Below, in pieces: positions 28,340 to 38,700 of a DNA stretch of 64,000 nucleotides. Position 1 is the first letter of the stretch. Each line of letters begins with the position of its first letter. Source of the stretch: Gluconacetobacter liquefaciens. GTDB taxonomy: Bacteria; Pseudomonadota; Alphaproteobacteria; Acetobacterales; Acetobacteraceae. The notes below the pieces were generated by a model, which saw only the letters and a program-made list of their open reading frames with translations, had not been told where the DNA came from and did not search any database. The translations under genes and the position numbers were made by a program. The stretch is from contig NZ_QQAW01000006.1 in assembly GCF_003350405.1 (NCBI RefSeq), positions 1 through 64,000 of the forward strand, in the 5' to 3' direction.

Positions 28340-29113
28340 GGCGCCCCGCCTCATATTCCCACCGGCATGCGCCGGACACGCATCCATCTGCCCGATATCA
28401 CGGCCATGGCCGGCTACAGAAATGGGATTACCGCGAGGCAAATGCCATGCCCCCATCTGCCGGCCACCCAGCAAACCCGTCCCCTTTCCCACGAAGACCA
28501 TCCCAGGCTGAGGGGCCCATCGCGTATGCCGTTCCGATGGTCGCGATCGCAACGCCTTTACCACCCCGACAACCACCCATGCGCACTACGTGATTTGTCT
28601 CATTTTTGGTGACGTCTCGATTAGGCACTTGCAGTCATTTTTACACCATTTAATTATGAACGCGCAAAAATTTGCACCCACGTAATTCACAAGAAATTAC
28701 AGTATTAATAGAATTTTTAATGAAAGAATGACGACGAATACGGAAAAATAATGAACATTACAATAATATATCAAAATATATACCCCACCCATCAACAATT
28801 GGCAGTCTTGAGTATTTATTTTTAATATTTGCAGTATCAAAAATAAATACTCAAGTGATGCAATTCCACATGGAAATCTATCGGGAAACACTCCACAGTT
28901 TTGATTCAAAAAATTTTTCATAAGGGACTTTTTATATCAAACAATATAGAATATTAATAAAATATCTTTTTGCGGTTCTGTGATTGATTGTCCAATCCAG
29001 CACACCGGGCTTGCCCGGATCAGCAGTTTCTTGAGGTCTTGTGAGTCGGTAGAAAGCATACGGACGTCCTACCCTACGACCGGGGCGCATGTCTGATATC
29101 TGGTTGGAATTCC
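28340..29113. other. Intergenic region upstream of bcsAB, with a strongly AT-rich core
   Basis: No convincing gene is seen. From about 28,618 to 28,985 the sequence is far richer in A+T than anything else in this half of the window. It carries small dyads: GCAAAAATTTGC (28664-28675), GTAATT/AATTAC (28682-28700) and the 17-bp hairpin described separately. The last 120 bases before bcsAB return to high GC and form its leader. A short minus-strand frame at 28697-28921 shows only AT-biased composition and is not called. Confidence 0.6.
28807..28855. promoter_or_regulatory. 17-bp perfect inverted repeat upstream of bcsAB
   Basis: CTTGAGTATTTATTTTT (28807-28823) is perfectly complementary to AAAAATAAATACTCAAG (28839-28855) across a 15-base loop. 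It lies about 260 bases before the bcsAB ATG, in the AT-rich core. It could be an operator, an attenuator or a bidirectional terminator isolating the operon from rarA upstream. An intrinsic terminator would normally have a GC-rich stem, which this lacks. Confidence 0.6.
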
Positions 29114-32100
29114 ATGATGCGTCGGTTGGATATGACAGTAAATTCGGGCCTGCTTCGTCGGGTCGCGCTCGATTCTGCTTTCGCTGCCATCGTCGGACTG
29201 ACATTGATCGTCCTGGTCAGTGCGCTTCAATTGTCCGACACCCAACAGGGTCTTTTTGCGCTCGGCACGGTTGGCCTGCTTCTCCTGGTCAATCGTTTCC
29301 AGGGACGCCTGGCCAGTTGCTTCCTGATCACGCTGTCGATCATGATGTCACTGCGTTATATCGTATGGCGCGTGGGGACAACGATCACCCACGACAACAT
29401 CCTCCAATTTACTCTATCCATCGCACTGCTTCTTGCCGAATGCTATGCGCTATGGGTTCTTTGCCTGAGCTATTTCCAGATGGTCTGGCCACTGGGAAGG
29501 CAGGTGCACCCACTGCCCGAAGATGAATCCCTCTGGCCTTCGGTGGACGTCTTCATCCCCACTTATCATGAAAGCCTGGATGTGGTGCGCGCGACGGTGC
29601 TCGCTGCCCAGGCGCTCGACTGGCCGGCCGACAAGCTAAATGTCTATCTTCTGGATGATGGTAGGCGGCAGGCTTTCCACGATTTCGCACTCGAAAGCGG
29701 TGCCGGTTACATTACACGTCCGGATAATCGCTATGCCAAGGCTGGCAATCTCAACCACGCACTTGAAGTGACCGGAGGCGCACTGGTCGTCGTCTTCGAC
29801 TGCGACCACGTCCCGGTACATGATTTTCTGAAACAGACCGTCGGCTGGCTGGTGGCCGACCCGACGATGTCCATATTGCAGACGGCGCATTATTTCTATT
29901 CGGCCGATCCCTTCCAGCGCAATCTGACGGCAGTCGAACAGGTCCCACCCGAAGGCAATATGTTCTACGGCCTGATCCAGGACGGCAACGATCTGTGGGA
30001 TTCGACCTTCTTCTGTGGCTCATGTGCCGTGATCCGGCGGAAGGCACTGGAAAGCGTCGGCGGTTTCGCCACCGAGACCGTAACCGAAGACGCGCATACC
30101 GCCCTGAAAATGCAGCGCAAAGGCTGGAGTACCGGCTATCTTCGCTTGGCTCTGGCAGGCGGGTTGGCGACCGAGCGGCTGATCTTTCATATCGGCCAGC
30201 GCATGCGCTGGGCACGCGGCACGCTGCAGATCATACGGCTGGACAATCCCTTGTTCGGATCCGGCCTGCGGTGGGAACAGCGTCTGTGCTACCTGTCATC
30301 AATGTCGCATTTTCTGTTCGCGATACCCCGCATCATCTTTCTGACCGCCCCGATGGCCTTTCTGCTTCTGGGGCAGAACGTCCTGATGGCATCGCCCCTG
30401 GCGGCCCTTGCCTATGCCGGGCCCCATATCGTGCATTCGATGCTCACCCTATCGCGGATCGAGGGGCGCTGGCGTTATACTTTCTGGAGCGAGTTGTATG
30501 AAACCTCGCTGGCCATGTTTCTTGTAAGGGTCACGATCTCCACCTTCCTGCAGCCCACCAAGGGAAGCTTCAACGTCACCCGCAAGGGCACGCAACTTCA
30601 CAATAATTATTTCGATCTGCGTGCGGTCTATCCCAACGTCGTTCTTGCCATTCTGCTCGGTGCCGCCGTGCTGCGCGGCATTTTCGGGGTGTTTATCGAA
30701 CATCTGGACCCGGCCGAATTCCAGTCGATGCTGCTCAACACGTTCTGGGGCCTGTTCAGCCTGTTCATGGTACTCGCGTCGATCGCGGTCGCCCGCGAAA
30801 CGCGCCAGAGCCGCGTCCAGCATCGTGTGCGTGCCGATCTGCCGGTGCACGTGCGGATGGCCTCCGGCGAGGTCTGGAAGACCCGCACCACCGATCTGTC
30901 CCTGGGCGGGGTCGGGCTCCTGGCACCGGGCGGAGCACAACTCAACGGGCCCACACAGGTCATGCTCGACTACTACGATGCCCAGGATCATATCAACGTC
31001 TCGGTTCCCGTCGAAATCCTGCGTCAGCGCGGCGATCGAATGCATGGCCGCTGGCTGATTTCGGATCTGGATCAGGAGCGTCAGGTCGTCTCGATGATTT
31101 TCGGTCGTCGTGATGCGTGGGATTCATGGTCCGACTTCCCTCGCGACCGGCCCTTCAAAAGCTTTTTCATCATCCTCAGGAACATCGCAGCCATGTTCAG
31201 GCCCCGTTCCGGTGAGGTTCGTTCGTCCGTCATTCCTGCCGATGATGCTTCGTCCGATGGCGTCGCAACGGCCCAGACATTGGAGAAGGCGAGTTTCGTG
31301 TTGAAACCTTCACGACAAGCTACGCAGCGCGGCGTAGTGGCTTCCTGTGTCCTGGTTGCCGGCCTGGCAATGGCAGGTATCCCTGTCGCCCATGGACAGA
31401 CCGACGGGACACCTCTCGGCTCCATCCCCGCGGAAGGTGATCCGACACTCGCCTTGCCGATGCCTGCGCCGCCCGAAGCCAGGCCGGCCATCACCTTGCC
31501 GGCGCGCCCGTCCACGCCAGGGGCACCCGGCCTGCCGATCGATGACCCCAATGCCGGTGACCGCAATCCGGCAATCGGCAGCGACGCCGCCATCGCGACA
31601 CGCATCTCCGACACCGAAGTGACGAATACCCTTTCCCTGCATGATCTGGGCGTATCCGGTCCCATGATCCTGCGCGGTTACAGCCCATTGCAGGGCGTGA
31701 CCGTGGGCATCCCGGCCAATCGTATCGTCACCCATGCGCAACTGACATTGTCCGGTGCCCTGTCGCCCGAACTGCTTCCTGAAGCGAGTGCGGTGACCGT
31801 CACGCTGAACGAGCAATATATCGGCACCATCAAGGTCGATCCGGCGCATCCACAGTTCGGGCCGCTGACGTTTGACGTCAATCCCATGTATTTCGGCGGA
31901 AAGAACACACTGAATTTTCAGTTCGCCGGCGAATACAGGCGCGATTGTAACGATCTTTATAACGAGGTCCTTTGGGCTCGTATTTCCGACCAGTCACATA
32001 TCACGCTTACGACGGTAAGGATCGCCCCCGAACGGACCCTGGCACGTCTGCCGGCACCATTCTTCGATCCGAACCTGCGGACCCCCGTCCGGGTCCCGAT

Positions 32101-33751
32101 GGTGCTCTCCGCCAATGAACCGAATTTGCGCGCCAGCGGCATGATCGCCTCCTGGTTCGGTAAACTGGCGGATTTCCGGCAATTCTCCTTTCCGGTCACC
32201 AACGCGATCCCTGACGCGGGCAATGCGATCCAGATCGGTGAAAACCTGCCCGTGGGGCCCGATGGCCAGCTTCCACAAGGGCCAACACTGCTCGAAATAC
32301 CCAACCCCAACGATCGCTGGGGCACGGTTCTGGTCGTAACCGGCCGCAACCCCCGTGAAGTGGAAGTCGCGGCACGCACGCTAGTGCTCTCGCCCACGAC
32401 ATTGGGCGCGGTGAATGCACAGGTGGTGTCCGATGTCGCCACAACGCCGCGCAAGCCTTATGACGCCCCCTCTTTCGTGCCGACCGATCGCCCGGTTCGT
32501 TTCGGTGAACTGGTGCCGGCCGACACGCTGCAGGCAAACGGCTTTGCCCCCGCGCTGCTCAATATGCCGTTCCATTTGCCGACCGACCTCTTCACGTGGC
32601 GGCAACGGCCGTTCCTGATGGATCTGTGGGTCCACCCGCCCGGCGTCATCGGCGGAACGTCCGTCGACCTGGCCAGTTCGCGGCTTGATGTGTCGGTCAA
32701 TGATATTTTCCTGCAGCGGTCTTCAATGATCGCTTCGGGCTCCTGGGATACCTGGTCGCGACGCCTGCTCAATCCGCATTTCGGTACGGTCGGCATTCAG
32801 GTGGCCCTGCCGCCGGAGACATTGTTCGGCCAGAACCAGTTGCAATTCGCGTTTGATGCCAGACCGGTCGATCGCGGTGCCTGCCGCCACGTTCCGATCG
32901 ACCTGCATACAAGTGTCGACGAATCATCGGTGCTCGATTTCCGTCGGGCCTATCATTTCACCAGCCTTCCCGACCTGGCCCAGTTCGCCCAGATTGGCTT
33001 TCCCTTCACACGGATGGCGGACCTGTCGGAAACAACGGTCGTCATGCCTCGTCATCCCGACAATGCAGTCATCGGGGCCTATCTGGACCTGATGGGCGTC
33101 TTCGGCGCGACGACCTGGTATCCCACGACTGACGTCTCGATCGCATACGCGGGCGATGCAGATGCCGAACCTCCGTCGGGCGACATCATTCTGCTGACGA
33201 CGGCCGGAAAGGTGCATGAAGTCGATACGCTGCTGTCCCGCTCTCCGTATCAGGTCGATCAAAGCTGGATCACAGTGGGCCAGCACACGGCCTTGCAGGG
33301 TATCCGCAACCTGTTCCAGGACCGTGATCAGGCCGGGCTACGCAATGCCGTGACGGCAAAGCTGCGGGCACCGATCGCGGGTGCAGGCCTGCTGATTGGC
33401 GCGCAATCTCCCTCCGATCCGCACCGATCCGTGGTGGCGATCATAGGCGACACGCCCCAACGGTTGCAGGAGATGGTGCTGGCGCTACGCGACAACACGG
33501 TCCATCCCATGATTCAGGGCGATCTGGTCATCAAGAATGGCGATCAGGTTTCCAGCTATCGCACGGCGCCGCGCTATACGGTGGGCTCACTGCCGCTATG
33601 GATGTGGCCGGCCTGGTACCTGGATGGCCATCTGCTGGCTCTGTCGGTGATCGGTCTGCTCGGCACTGGCCTGCTGGCCTACGTGATCTGGCGGGCCCTG
33701 AAGCGCCGGGCGCGTCGTCGGCTGGGCGATATGCCTTCCAATGATGATTGA
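29114..33751 (+). CDS. bcsAB2: Fused cellulose synthase, catalytic BcsA plus BcsB (type II)
   Basis: A 1545-residue inner-membrane enzyme that polymerises UDP-glucose to beta-1,4-glucan and passes it out. The BcsA half has membrane helices and the GT2 site: D181-D182-G, DCD at 229-231, TED at 324-326 and QRMRW at 362-366. A PilZ domain follows with RVQHR (567-571) and DLSLGG for cyclic di-GMP activation. At about 739-766 a hydrophobic segment (RGVVASCVLVAGLAMAGIPV) resembles a buried BcsB signal peptide. The periplasmic BcsB half follows and ends in a C-terminal anchor helix. The fused form followed by bcsX-bcsY-bcsC is the type II operon of acetic acid bacteria. The start has two adjacent ATGs. 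Confidence 0.95.
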   Translation: MMRRLDMTVNSGLLRRVALDSAFAAIVGLTLIVLVSALQLSDTQQGLFALGTVGLLLLVNRFQGRLASCFLITLSIMMSLRYIVWRVGTTITHDNILQFTLSIALLLAECYALWVLCLSYFQMVWPLGRQVHPLPEDESLWPSVDVFIPTYHESLDVVRATVLAAQALDWPADKLNVYLLDDGRRQAFHDFALESGAGYITRPDNRYAKAGNLNHALEVTGGALVVVFDCDHVPVHDFLKQTVGWLVADPTMSILQTAHYFYSADPFQRNLTAVEQVPPEGNMFYGLIQDGNDLWDSTFFCGSCAVIRRKALESVGGFATETVTEDAHTALKMQRKGWSTGYLRLALAGGLATERLIFHIGQRMRWARGTLQIIRLDNPLFGSGLRWEQRLCYLSSMSHFLFAIPRIIFLTAPMAFLLLGQNVLMASPLAALAYAGPHIVHSMLTLSRIEGRWRYTFWSELYETSLAMFLVRVTISTFLQPTKGSFNVTRKGTQLHNNYFDLRAVYPNVVLAILLGAAVLRGIFGVFIEHLDPAEFQSMLLNTFWGLFSLFMVLASIAVARETRQSRVQHRVRADLPVHVRMASGEVWKTRTTDLSLGGVGLLAPGGAQLNGPTQVMLDYYDAQDHINVSVPVEILRQRGDRMHGRWLISDLDQERQVVSMIFGRRDAWDSWSDFPRDRPFKSFFIILRNIAAMFRPRSGEVRSSVIPADDASSDGVATAQTLEKASFVLKPSRQATQRGVVASCVLVAGLAMAGIPVAHGQTDGTPLGSIPAEGDPTLALPMPAPPEARPAITLPARPSTPGAPGLPIDDPNAGDRNPAIGSDAAIATRISDTEVTNTLSLHDLGVSGPMILRGYSPLQGVTVGIPANRIVTHAQLTLSGALSPELLPEASAVTVTLNEQYIGTIKVDPAHPQFGPLTFDVNPMYFGGKNTLNFQFAGEYRRDCNDLYNEVLWARISDQSHITLTTVRIAPERTLARLPAPFFDPNLRTPVRVPMVLSANEPNLRASGMIASWFGKLADFRQFSFPVTNAIPDAGNAIQIGENLPVGPDGQLPQGPTLLEIPNPNDRWGTVLVVTGRNPREVEVAARTLVLSPTTLGAVNAQVVSDVATTPRKPYDAPSFVPTDRPVRFGELVPADTLQANGFAPALLNMPFHLPTDLFTWRQRPFLMDLWVHPPGVIGGTSVDLASSRLDVSVNDIFLQRSSMIASGSWDTWSRRLLNPHFGTVGIQVALPPETLFGQNQLQFAFDARPVDRGACRHVPIDLHTSVDESSVLDFRRAYHFTSLPDLAQFAQIGFPFTRMADLSETTVVMPRHPDNAVIGAYLDLMGVFGATTWYPTTDVSIAYAGDADAEPPSGDIILLTTAGKVHEVDTLLSRSPYQVDQSWITVGQHTALQGIRNLFQDRDQAGLRNAVTAKLRAPIAGAGLLIGAQSPSDPHRSVVAIIGDTPQRLQEMVLALRDNTVHPMIQGDLVIKNGDQVSSYRTAPRYTVGSLPLWMWPAWYLDGHLLALSVIGLLGTGLLAYVIWRALKRRARRRLGDMPSNDD

Positions 33752-33777
33752 GAAGTGAATTTTCCAGGGACACTAAG

Positions 33778-33801
33778 ATGAAGAACGGAATCCGGGTATG
33801 A
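33778..33801 (+). CDS. Putative seven-codon leader ORF coupled to bcsX
   Basis: ATG at 33778 follows a good CCAGGGA Shine-Dalgarno and encodes MKNGIRV before a TGA at 33799-33801. The bcsX ATG (33798) overlaps that stop as ATGA, while bcsX itself has no separate ribosome-binding site. Either ribosomes re-initiate on bcsX after this minigene, or a one-base shift separates bcsX from a slightly longer N-terminus with a basic start. The sequence alone cannot decide. Confidence 0.35.
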   Translation: MKNGIRV

Positions 33802-34472
33802 GTGCACTTCTCGCTGGCCTAACGCTACTGATCATTGGCGACAGCCATGTCACCTTCAAGGACTCGCTGCTGTCCGTGCTGCCCGATGCGCTGACGGCAC
33901 AAGGGGCGAAGGTCGTGGCCTATGGCGTCTGTTCGTCCCAGGCCGCAGACTGGGTGGTCCCCAACCCGAACAATGGCTGCGGCGCGGCGGAACGCATTGA
34001 CGATGCCCCGCTCGGGCCGCCGAACATGCAGCCGGCCGCACCACCGTCGATGTCGTCCCTGCTGGAAAAATGGCATCCGAATGTGGTGATGGTGGTCCTG
34101 GGCGACACCATGGCGTCCTACGGTCAGGAAAGCGTTTCCAAATCGTGGCTCGATGAGCAGGTAAAAACCCTGACCTACACGATCGGCAAGACCGCCTGTA
34201 TCTGGGTCGGGCCAACCTGGGGCCAATACAGCCCGCGCTATGGCAAGACCGATGCGCGGGCTGCGGAAATGGCCGCCCTCCTCAAGACGGAGGTCGCACC
34301 CTGCACCTATATCGACGGCACGGCCCTGATGAAGCCCGGCTCGGTCTCCACCATCGACGGCATTCATGCCACGCCAGCCAGCTATCGCGTATGGGGTGAC
34401 GCGATCCTGCGGGCGACTGTGCCGCTGTTGCAGAAAATCAAGGACGGGACGGCCTCGGCGCCCGCGCCATAA
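33798..34472 (+). CDS. bcsX: BcsX, SGNH/GDSL-family hydrolase of the cellulose operon
   Basis: A 224-residue SGNH hydrolase. Block I is LLIIGDSHVTF, with the nucleophile serine at about residue 16; the Asp-His pair lies in DGIHATP near 187-190. A short hydrophobic stretch precedes GDSH, but no full signal peptide is present from this start, so the location is uncertain. In the type II operon BcsX and the acyltransferase BcsY are thought to put acyl groups on cellulose. BcsX would supply the transferase or esterase site that in OatA-like proteins is fused to the membrane part. It lies 46 bases after bcsAB. Confidence 0.87.
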   Translation: MSALLAGLTLLIIGDSHVTFKDSLLSVLPDALTAQGAKVVAYGVCSSQAADWVVPNPNNGCGAAERIDDAPLGPPNMQPAAPPSMSSLLEKWHPNVVMVVLGDTMASYGQESVSKSWLDEQVKTLTYTIGKTACIWVGPTWGQYSPRYGKTDARAAEMAALLKTEVAPCTYIDGTALMKPGSVSTIDGIHATPASYRVWGDAILRATVPLLQKIKDGTASAPAP

Positions 34473-34526
34473 CCCATTCGGGCTCGTTCGCATTCCTTTA
34501 GCGGCGCCTTTGTACGGAAGACTGGA

Positions 34527-35687
34527 ATGTTACAGCGCACCACCATCCCCTCTGCCGCAGGCAGTTGGACAGAAGCCCTGCGGCGGGCTTTCTTTCCCGC
34601 CGACCGTCGCAGGGATGTCGACGGACTTCGCGGTCTGGCCGTTTTGCTGGTGGTGCTGTTTCATGCAGGCTGGATTCGCGGCGGCTTTATCGGCGTCGAT
34701 GTTTTCATCGTGATTTCCGGCTATTTCATGGGCCGTTCGGCATTATTGCAATCGCCGTTCCGGCCCGTGAATTTCGTTTGCCGCCGCCTCTACCGCCTGC
34801 TGCCTGCCCTGCTCTGCATGATCGTTGTCGTGTGCTCGGGAATGCTCTGGTGGGTCCTCTCCAGCGATCGGGCCGATATCGCGCTCAACGGCGCTTATTC
34901 GCTGGTCTACCTGTCGAATCTATGGGCAGCCGGTCATGTAGGATATTTCGAAGGGCAGAGTATCGCCTACCCCTTCCTGCATACATGGTCGCTTTCATTG
35001 GAGATGCAGTTCTACACGATCATTTTCTTCATGGCGCTTTTCCTGCCCTATGTCAGGCATCGTGGCTGGGCGATCATCGGGATCTTCATACTCTCCCTCA
35101 TTGCCAGCATAACCGCTCACCTGCGCGGCGATGCTCAAGCCTACTACAGTATTTTCGATCGGATGTGGCAGTTCTCGCTTGGGACCATGATCTGGCTTCT
35201 GCCCCAGCATCGCATGTCCTCGCTTGCAGCAAACCTGGCCAGTGCCCTGGCCTGCGCGACGATCATCATGGCAGGCCTGTTCTATACCCTGCGTTTCGCC
35301 TGCCCGTCCTATATGTCGATATTGCCGTGTCTGGCCGCCGCCGTGCTCATCGCACTGCCGCAGACCTGGGTGTCCCGGACGATGCTGGGCTTGCTGTCCC
35401 CCCTCGGGGTCATGTCCTATTCCGTCTATCTCTGGCATTGGCCCTGTATCGTCGTGGCCAATTACCTGATGGCCTTTTCCGTGCATGGCCCGGTCATGGC
35501 CGGTGTCCTGGTACTGGCCCTGGTGGCCAGCGTCATCAGCTATCTTTCCATCGAACAGACCGGACTGGCCTATGAAGGGCGCGTGGCGCTGCCCGTGCGG
35601 GTTCGCGGGGCATTGTGCCTGGTCGCAGCCAGTGGGTTCGTCGCACTGGGCCTGTCCATCATATCGGCCGTATCCCGTGTCCATTAG
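34527..35687 (+). CDS. bcsY: BcsY, membrane acyltransferase (Acyltransferase 3 family)
   Basis: A 386-residue integral membrane protein with about ten helices. It has the family signature R35-x10-H46 inside RRDVDGLRGLAVLLVVLFHA, followed by GGFIGVDVFIVISGYFMG. Such proteins carry acyl groups across the inner membrane and hand them to glycans. There is no C-terminal SGNH domain; the neighbouring BcsX may provide it. A GGAAG element precedes the ATG. The next gene, bcsC, starts 29 bases after the stop. Substrate and acyl donor are inferred from the operon. Confidence 0.9.
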   Translation: MLQRTTIPSAAGSWTEALRRAFFPADRRRDVDGLRGLAVLLVVLFHAGWIRGGFIGVDVFIVISGYFMGRSALLQSPFRPVNFVCRRLYRLLPALLCMIVVVCSGMLWWVLSSDRADIALNGAYSLVYLSNLWAAGHVGYFEGQSIAYPFLHTWSLSLEMQFYTIIFFMALFLPYVRHRGWAIIGIFILSLIASITAHLRGDAQAYYSIFDRMWQFSLGTMIWLLPQHRMSSLAANLASALACATIIMAGLFYTLRFACPSYMSILPCLAAAVLIALPQTWVSRTMLGLLSPLGVMSYSVYLWHWPCIVVANYLMAFSVHGPVMAGVLVLALVASVISYLSIEQTGLAYEGRVALPVRVRGALCLVAASGFVALGLSIISAVSRVH

Positions 35688-35715
35688 GTTGCGCTCGCCC
35701 CAGAGGAACGGACAA

Positions 35716-38700
35716 TTGCGTGCATATTTGACTGGCATGACAATGCTGGGCGGCCTGATCGCGTGGGCGCCGGGCATCGCATATTCTCACGAAGCGTCCG
35801 ACAGCACGGCGCCGACGGTCTCCGGTGACACCACCCCGGCGTCGACAAAGGCCGATACCCGGCTGTCTCACGCCAGGTCGGTATTGGACCTGGTGCTGGA
35901 GCAAGGTCACTACTGGATCGATGCAGGCCAGTTCGTCCGGGCGCATGAAAGCATTCAGCGTGCACTGGCGATCCAACCGAACAATGCCGACGCACTGAGC
36001 ATGTTGTGCGTCGTGCAGATCGAGACCGGTGACGTCACGGCTGCACAGCAGACATTGAGCCGGCTGGCCGCGGCCGGCGGCAGCGCGGCCCAGCTCTCGC
36101 GACTCCGGGCGGCCCTCAAGGCAGGTCCGGTGGACCAGAAAGAACTCGCTGAGGCACGCAAGCTTGCCGGGTCGGGCAGCATGCTGGCCGCGATGCTGCG
36201 CTATCGTGCGCTGTTTCATAACAGCGAGCCGCCCCCTGCACTGGCGCTGGAATATTACCGTGTCCTGGGTGGCACCATTCTCGGATATAACGACGCCCGC
36301 GCCAAACTGTCGGCTCTGGTGGCGGAAAGCCCGCACGATCTGAATGCACGCCTCGCTCTGGCGCAGATCCAGACCTATCGCGATGTCTCTCGCGCCCAGG
36401 GACTGGAGGAACTGCGCCGCCTGGCGGGTGCCGACACACAACCCCTGATCCGTAACCAGGCCATTGCCGCCTGGCGTGCGACATTGTCTTGGGTCCCCAT
36501 CGTGGGTGCCAGCATTCCACTCTACATGGACTGGCTCGCCCAGCATCCGGACGATGCGGCAATCGTCACCCGGCTGGAAAAGGCCCGCTCCGTTCAGGCG
36601 ATAATTGACGAAGGCAACGACCGGACAGAAGGCTTTGTCCTGCTGGGGCACGGACGTCTGGATGCCGCCACTGCGGCGTTCCAGCGCGCGTTGATCGTCA
36701 ATCCAAAGGATGCCGACGTCCTGGGCGGCCTGGGGCTTGTCGCTCAGAGGCACAGCCAGGTCGCCATTGCCCGGCGCTACTTCCATCAGGCGATCGATGC
36801 GGATCCGGGGCACGCAGCCCACTGGCGCACGGCCTTGAACGCATTGAATGCTGTCGGTGGAAACGATCCGGAGATCGTCGCGATCAACCGGCTGGCGGCG
36901 GCAGGACAGTACGACGCTGCGCGGGCGCGCCTGGAGCATCTGGCACGTCGCCCTGAAATGGCATTCGCGGCATTGCTGATGACGGCCGGTCTCGACCGCC
37001 TGCAAGGACGGACGGCCGAAGCCGAACAGCTTTACAGGCGGGCATTGCAGCAGCGTCCGGCCGATCCAAATGCCCTTTTCAATCTGGCGGACCTCCTCTT
37101 CCAGGCGGGACAACTGGACGAAGCCCGGTCCCTTGCAGCCCGGGTTGCGACTCTGCGGCCGGCCTTGCTACCCCGCCTTCAGGCCGCGGACGATACGGCT
37201 CGCGCCGCGCGAGCCAGCACCGACGCCGAGCGGATCGCCCTGTTGCAGCAGGCTCTGGACAGAGTTCCGGGCGATCCGTGGCTGACCCTGCGCCTTGCCC
37301 TGGCGCTCCATCACAACGGCCAGTCGACCGAAGCACGGACGTTGATGGCGGCTCTGACCGACAATCCCCATGCCTCCCCTTCCAGGTTGCAGGCCGGCGT
37401 CACGTTCGCGATGAATATGCGGCATTACGAGGACGCGGCCACATTGCTGGACCGGCTGCCGCCTGCGGGCCGCAACTCGGCGATGCAGCGTGCCGCCGAA
37501 CTGGTCGCATTCTTCCGCCAGGTCGCCGCCACGCCGCAGAACGACACCCGTTCCCTGCGGGCCATGGCCGACCAGGCGGACCCGACCGGCGATCGCGCGG
37601 CAATCCTGGTCGACGCTTTGCTGGCACGCCACGATCGCGACGGCGCGCGCTGGGTCCTGGCGCATGAGAGCGCGATCACCCTGTCGGCCACACCCGCACA
37701 GAAGCTGTTGTACACCGGTCTGGCATTGCGTCTGCAAGCGCCCGCCGACGCGCAGCGCGAACTGGATGCCTATGACCGGCTTGTCCGTGCCGAAGGCCTC
37801 CCTCCGGCCGCAGATGCCGCTCTGGCCCGCGCGGATTTGGCGGTTGGGATCACGATCCAGCAGAGTGATGAGGAAATACGCGCAGGCCGGCCGCAGCAGG
37901 CCTACCGCATGCTCGCACCGATCGTCAGCCTGCATCCCAATTCGACGGCCGCATGGCTGGCCCTGGGGCGCGTCTATCACGCGATGAACCAGCCGCAGAT
38001 GGCATTGCGCGCCGATCAGGAAGCCTTGCGACGGGGTCCCAAATCCGTCGACGCCCTGACCGCCGTGGCACAGGATGCACTGGCTTTGGACGACCGTCCC
38101 GCAGCGCGGGCGATGGAACGGCGCCTGATGGCCAGCGCCCCTCATCGGTCAACGACCTGGCAGGTCAAGGCCCAGAATGACCGGGCCGATGGACGTGACC
38201 GCCTGCAGGAGGCCGATCTGGTCTTCGCCCGCCAACTGCAATGCGACGCGGAACAGGATCCCGCTTGCGCACCCGCAGTCCGGCAGAAGCCGGATTACCG
38301 TTGGCCCGATATCGAGACCGCATACGTGCCGCTGCGCGGCGCTCCGTTGCCCGCCACGGAACATTACCTCCCGCAGGACGGTCAGGTCGGGTCCATGAAC
38401 CGGCAAATCGTCTATCTGCAGGAAAGTACAGCGCCGCAGCTGGATGCCAATACCTATGTCCGCGGCCGCATGGGCACGGCCGGACTGGGTCAGTTGACCG
38501 AACTGGCGGTGCCCATCACCGGCACGATCCCCTTCGAGTCCTGGCAGCACCGGATTTCATTTTCGGTCACGCCGACATTCCTCTTCTCAGGCGATCCGTT
38601 GAGCCACGCCTATAGTGCTTCCCGGTTCGGCACGGTCCCACTTTATGGCAGCGGGTCCACCCGCCATCATGCATACGATGCTCAGGGCGTCGGGCTGGAT

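Noticed and set aside
28697-28921. AT-rich minus-strand frame of 74 residues upstream of bcsAB
   Set aside because: It spans the 17-bp hairpin and its residues only reflect AT bias; no ribosome site found.
28986-29113. Cyclic di-GMP riboswitch in the bcsAB leader
   Set aside because: The conserved GEMM core sequences were not found; control by c-di-GMP is instead predicted through the PilZ domain.
35659-37113. Minus-strand frame opposite bcsC
   Set aside because: Shadow of a strongly supported TPR protein; no family motif.
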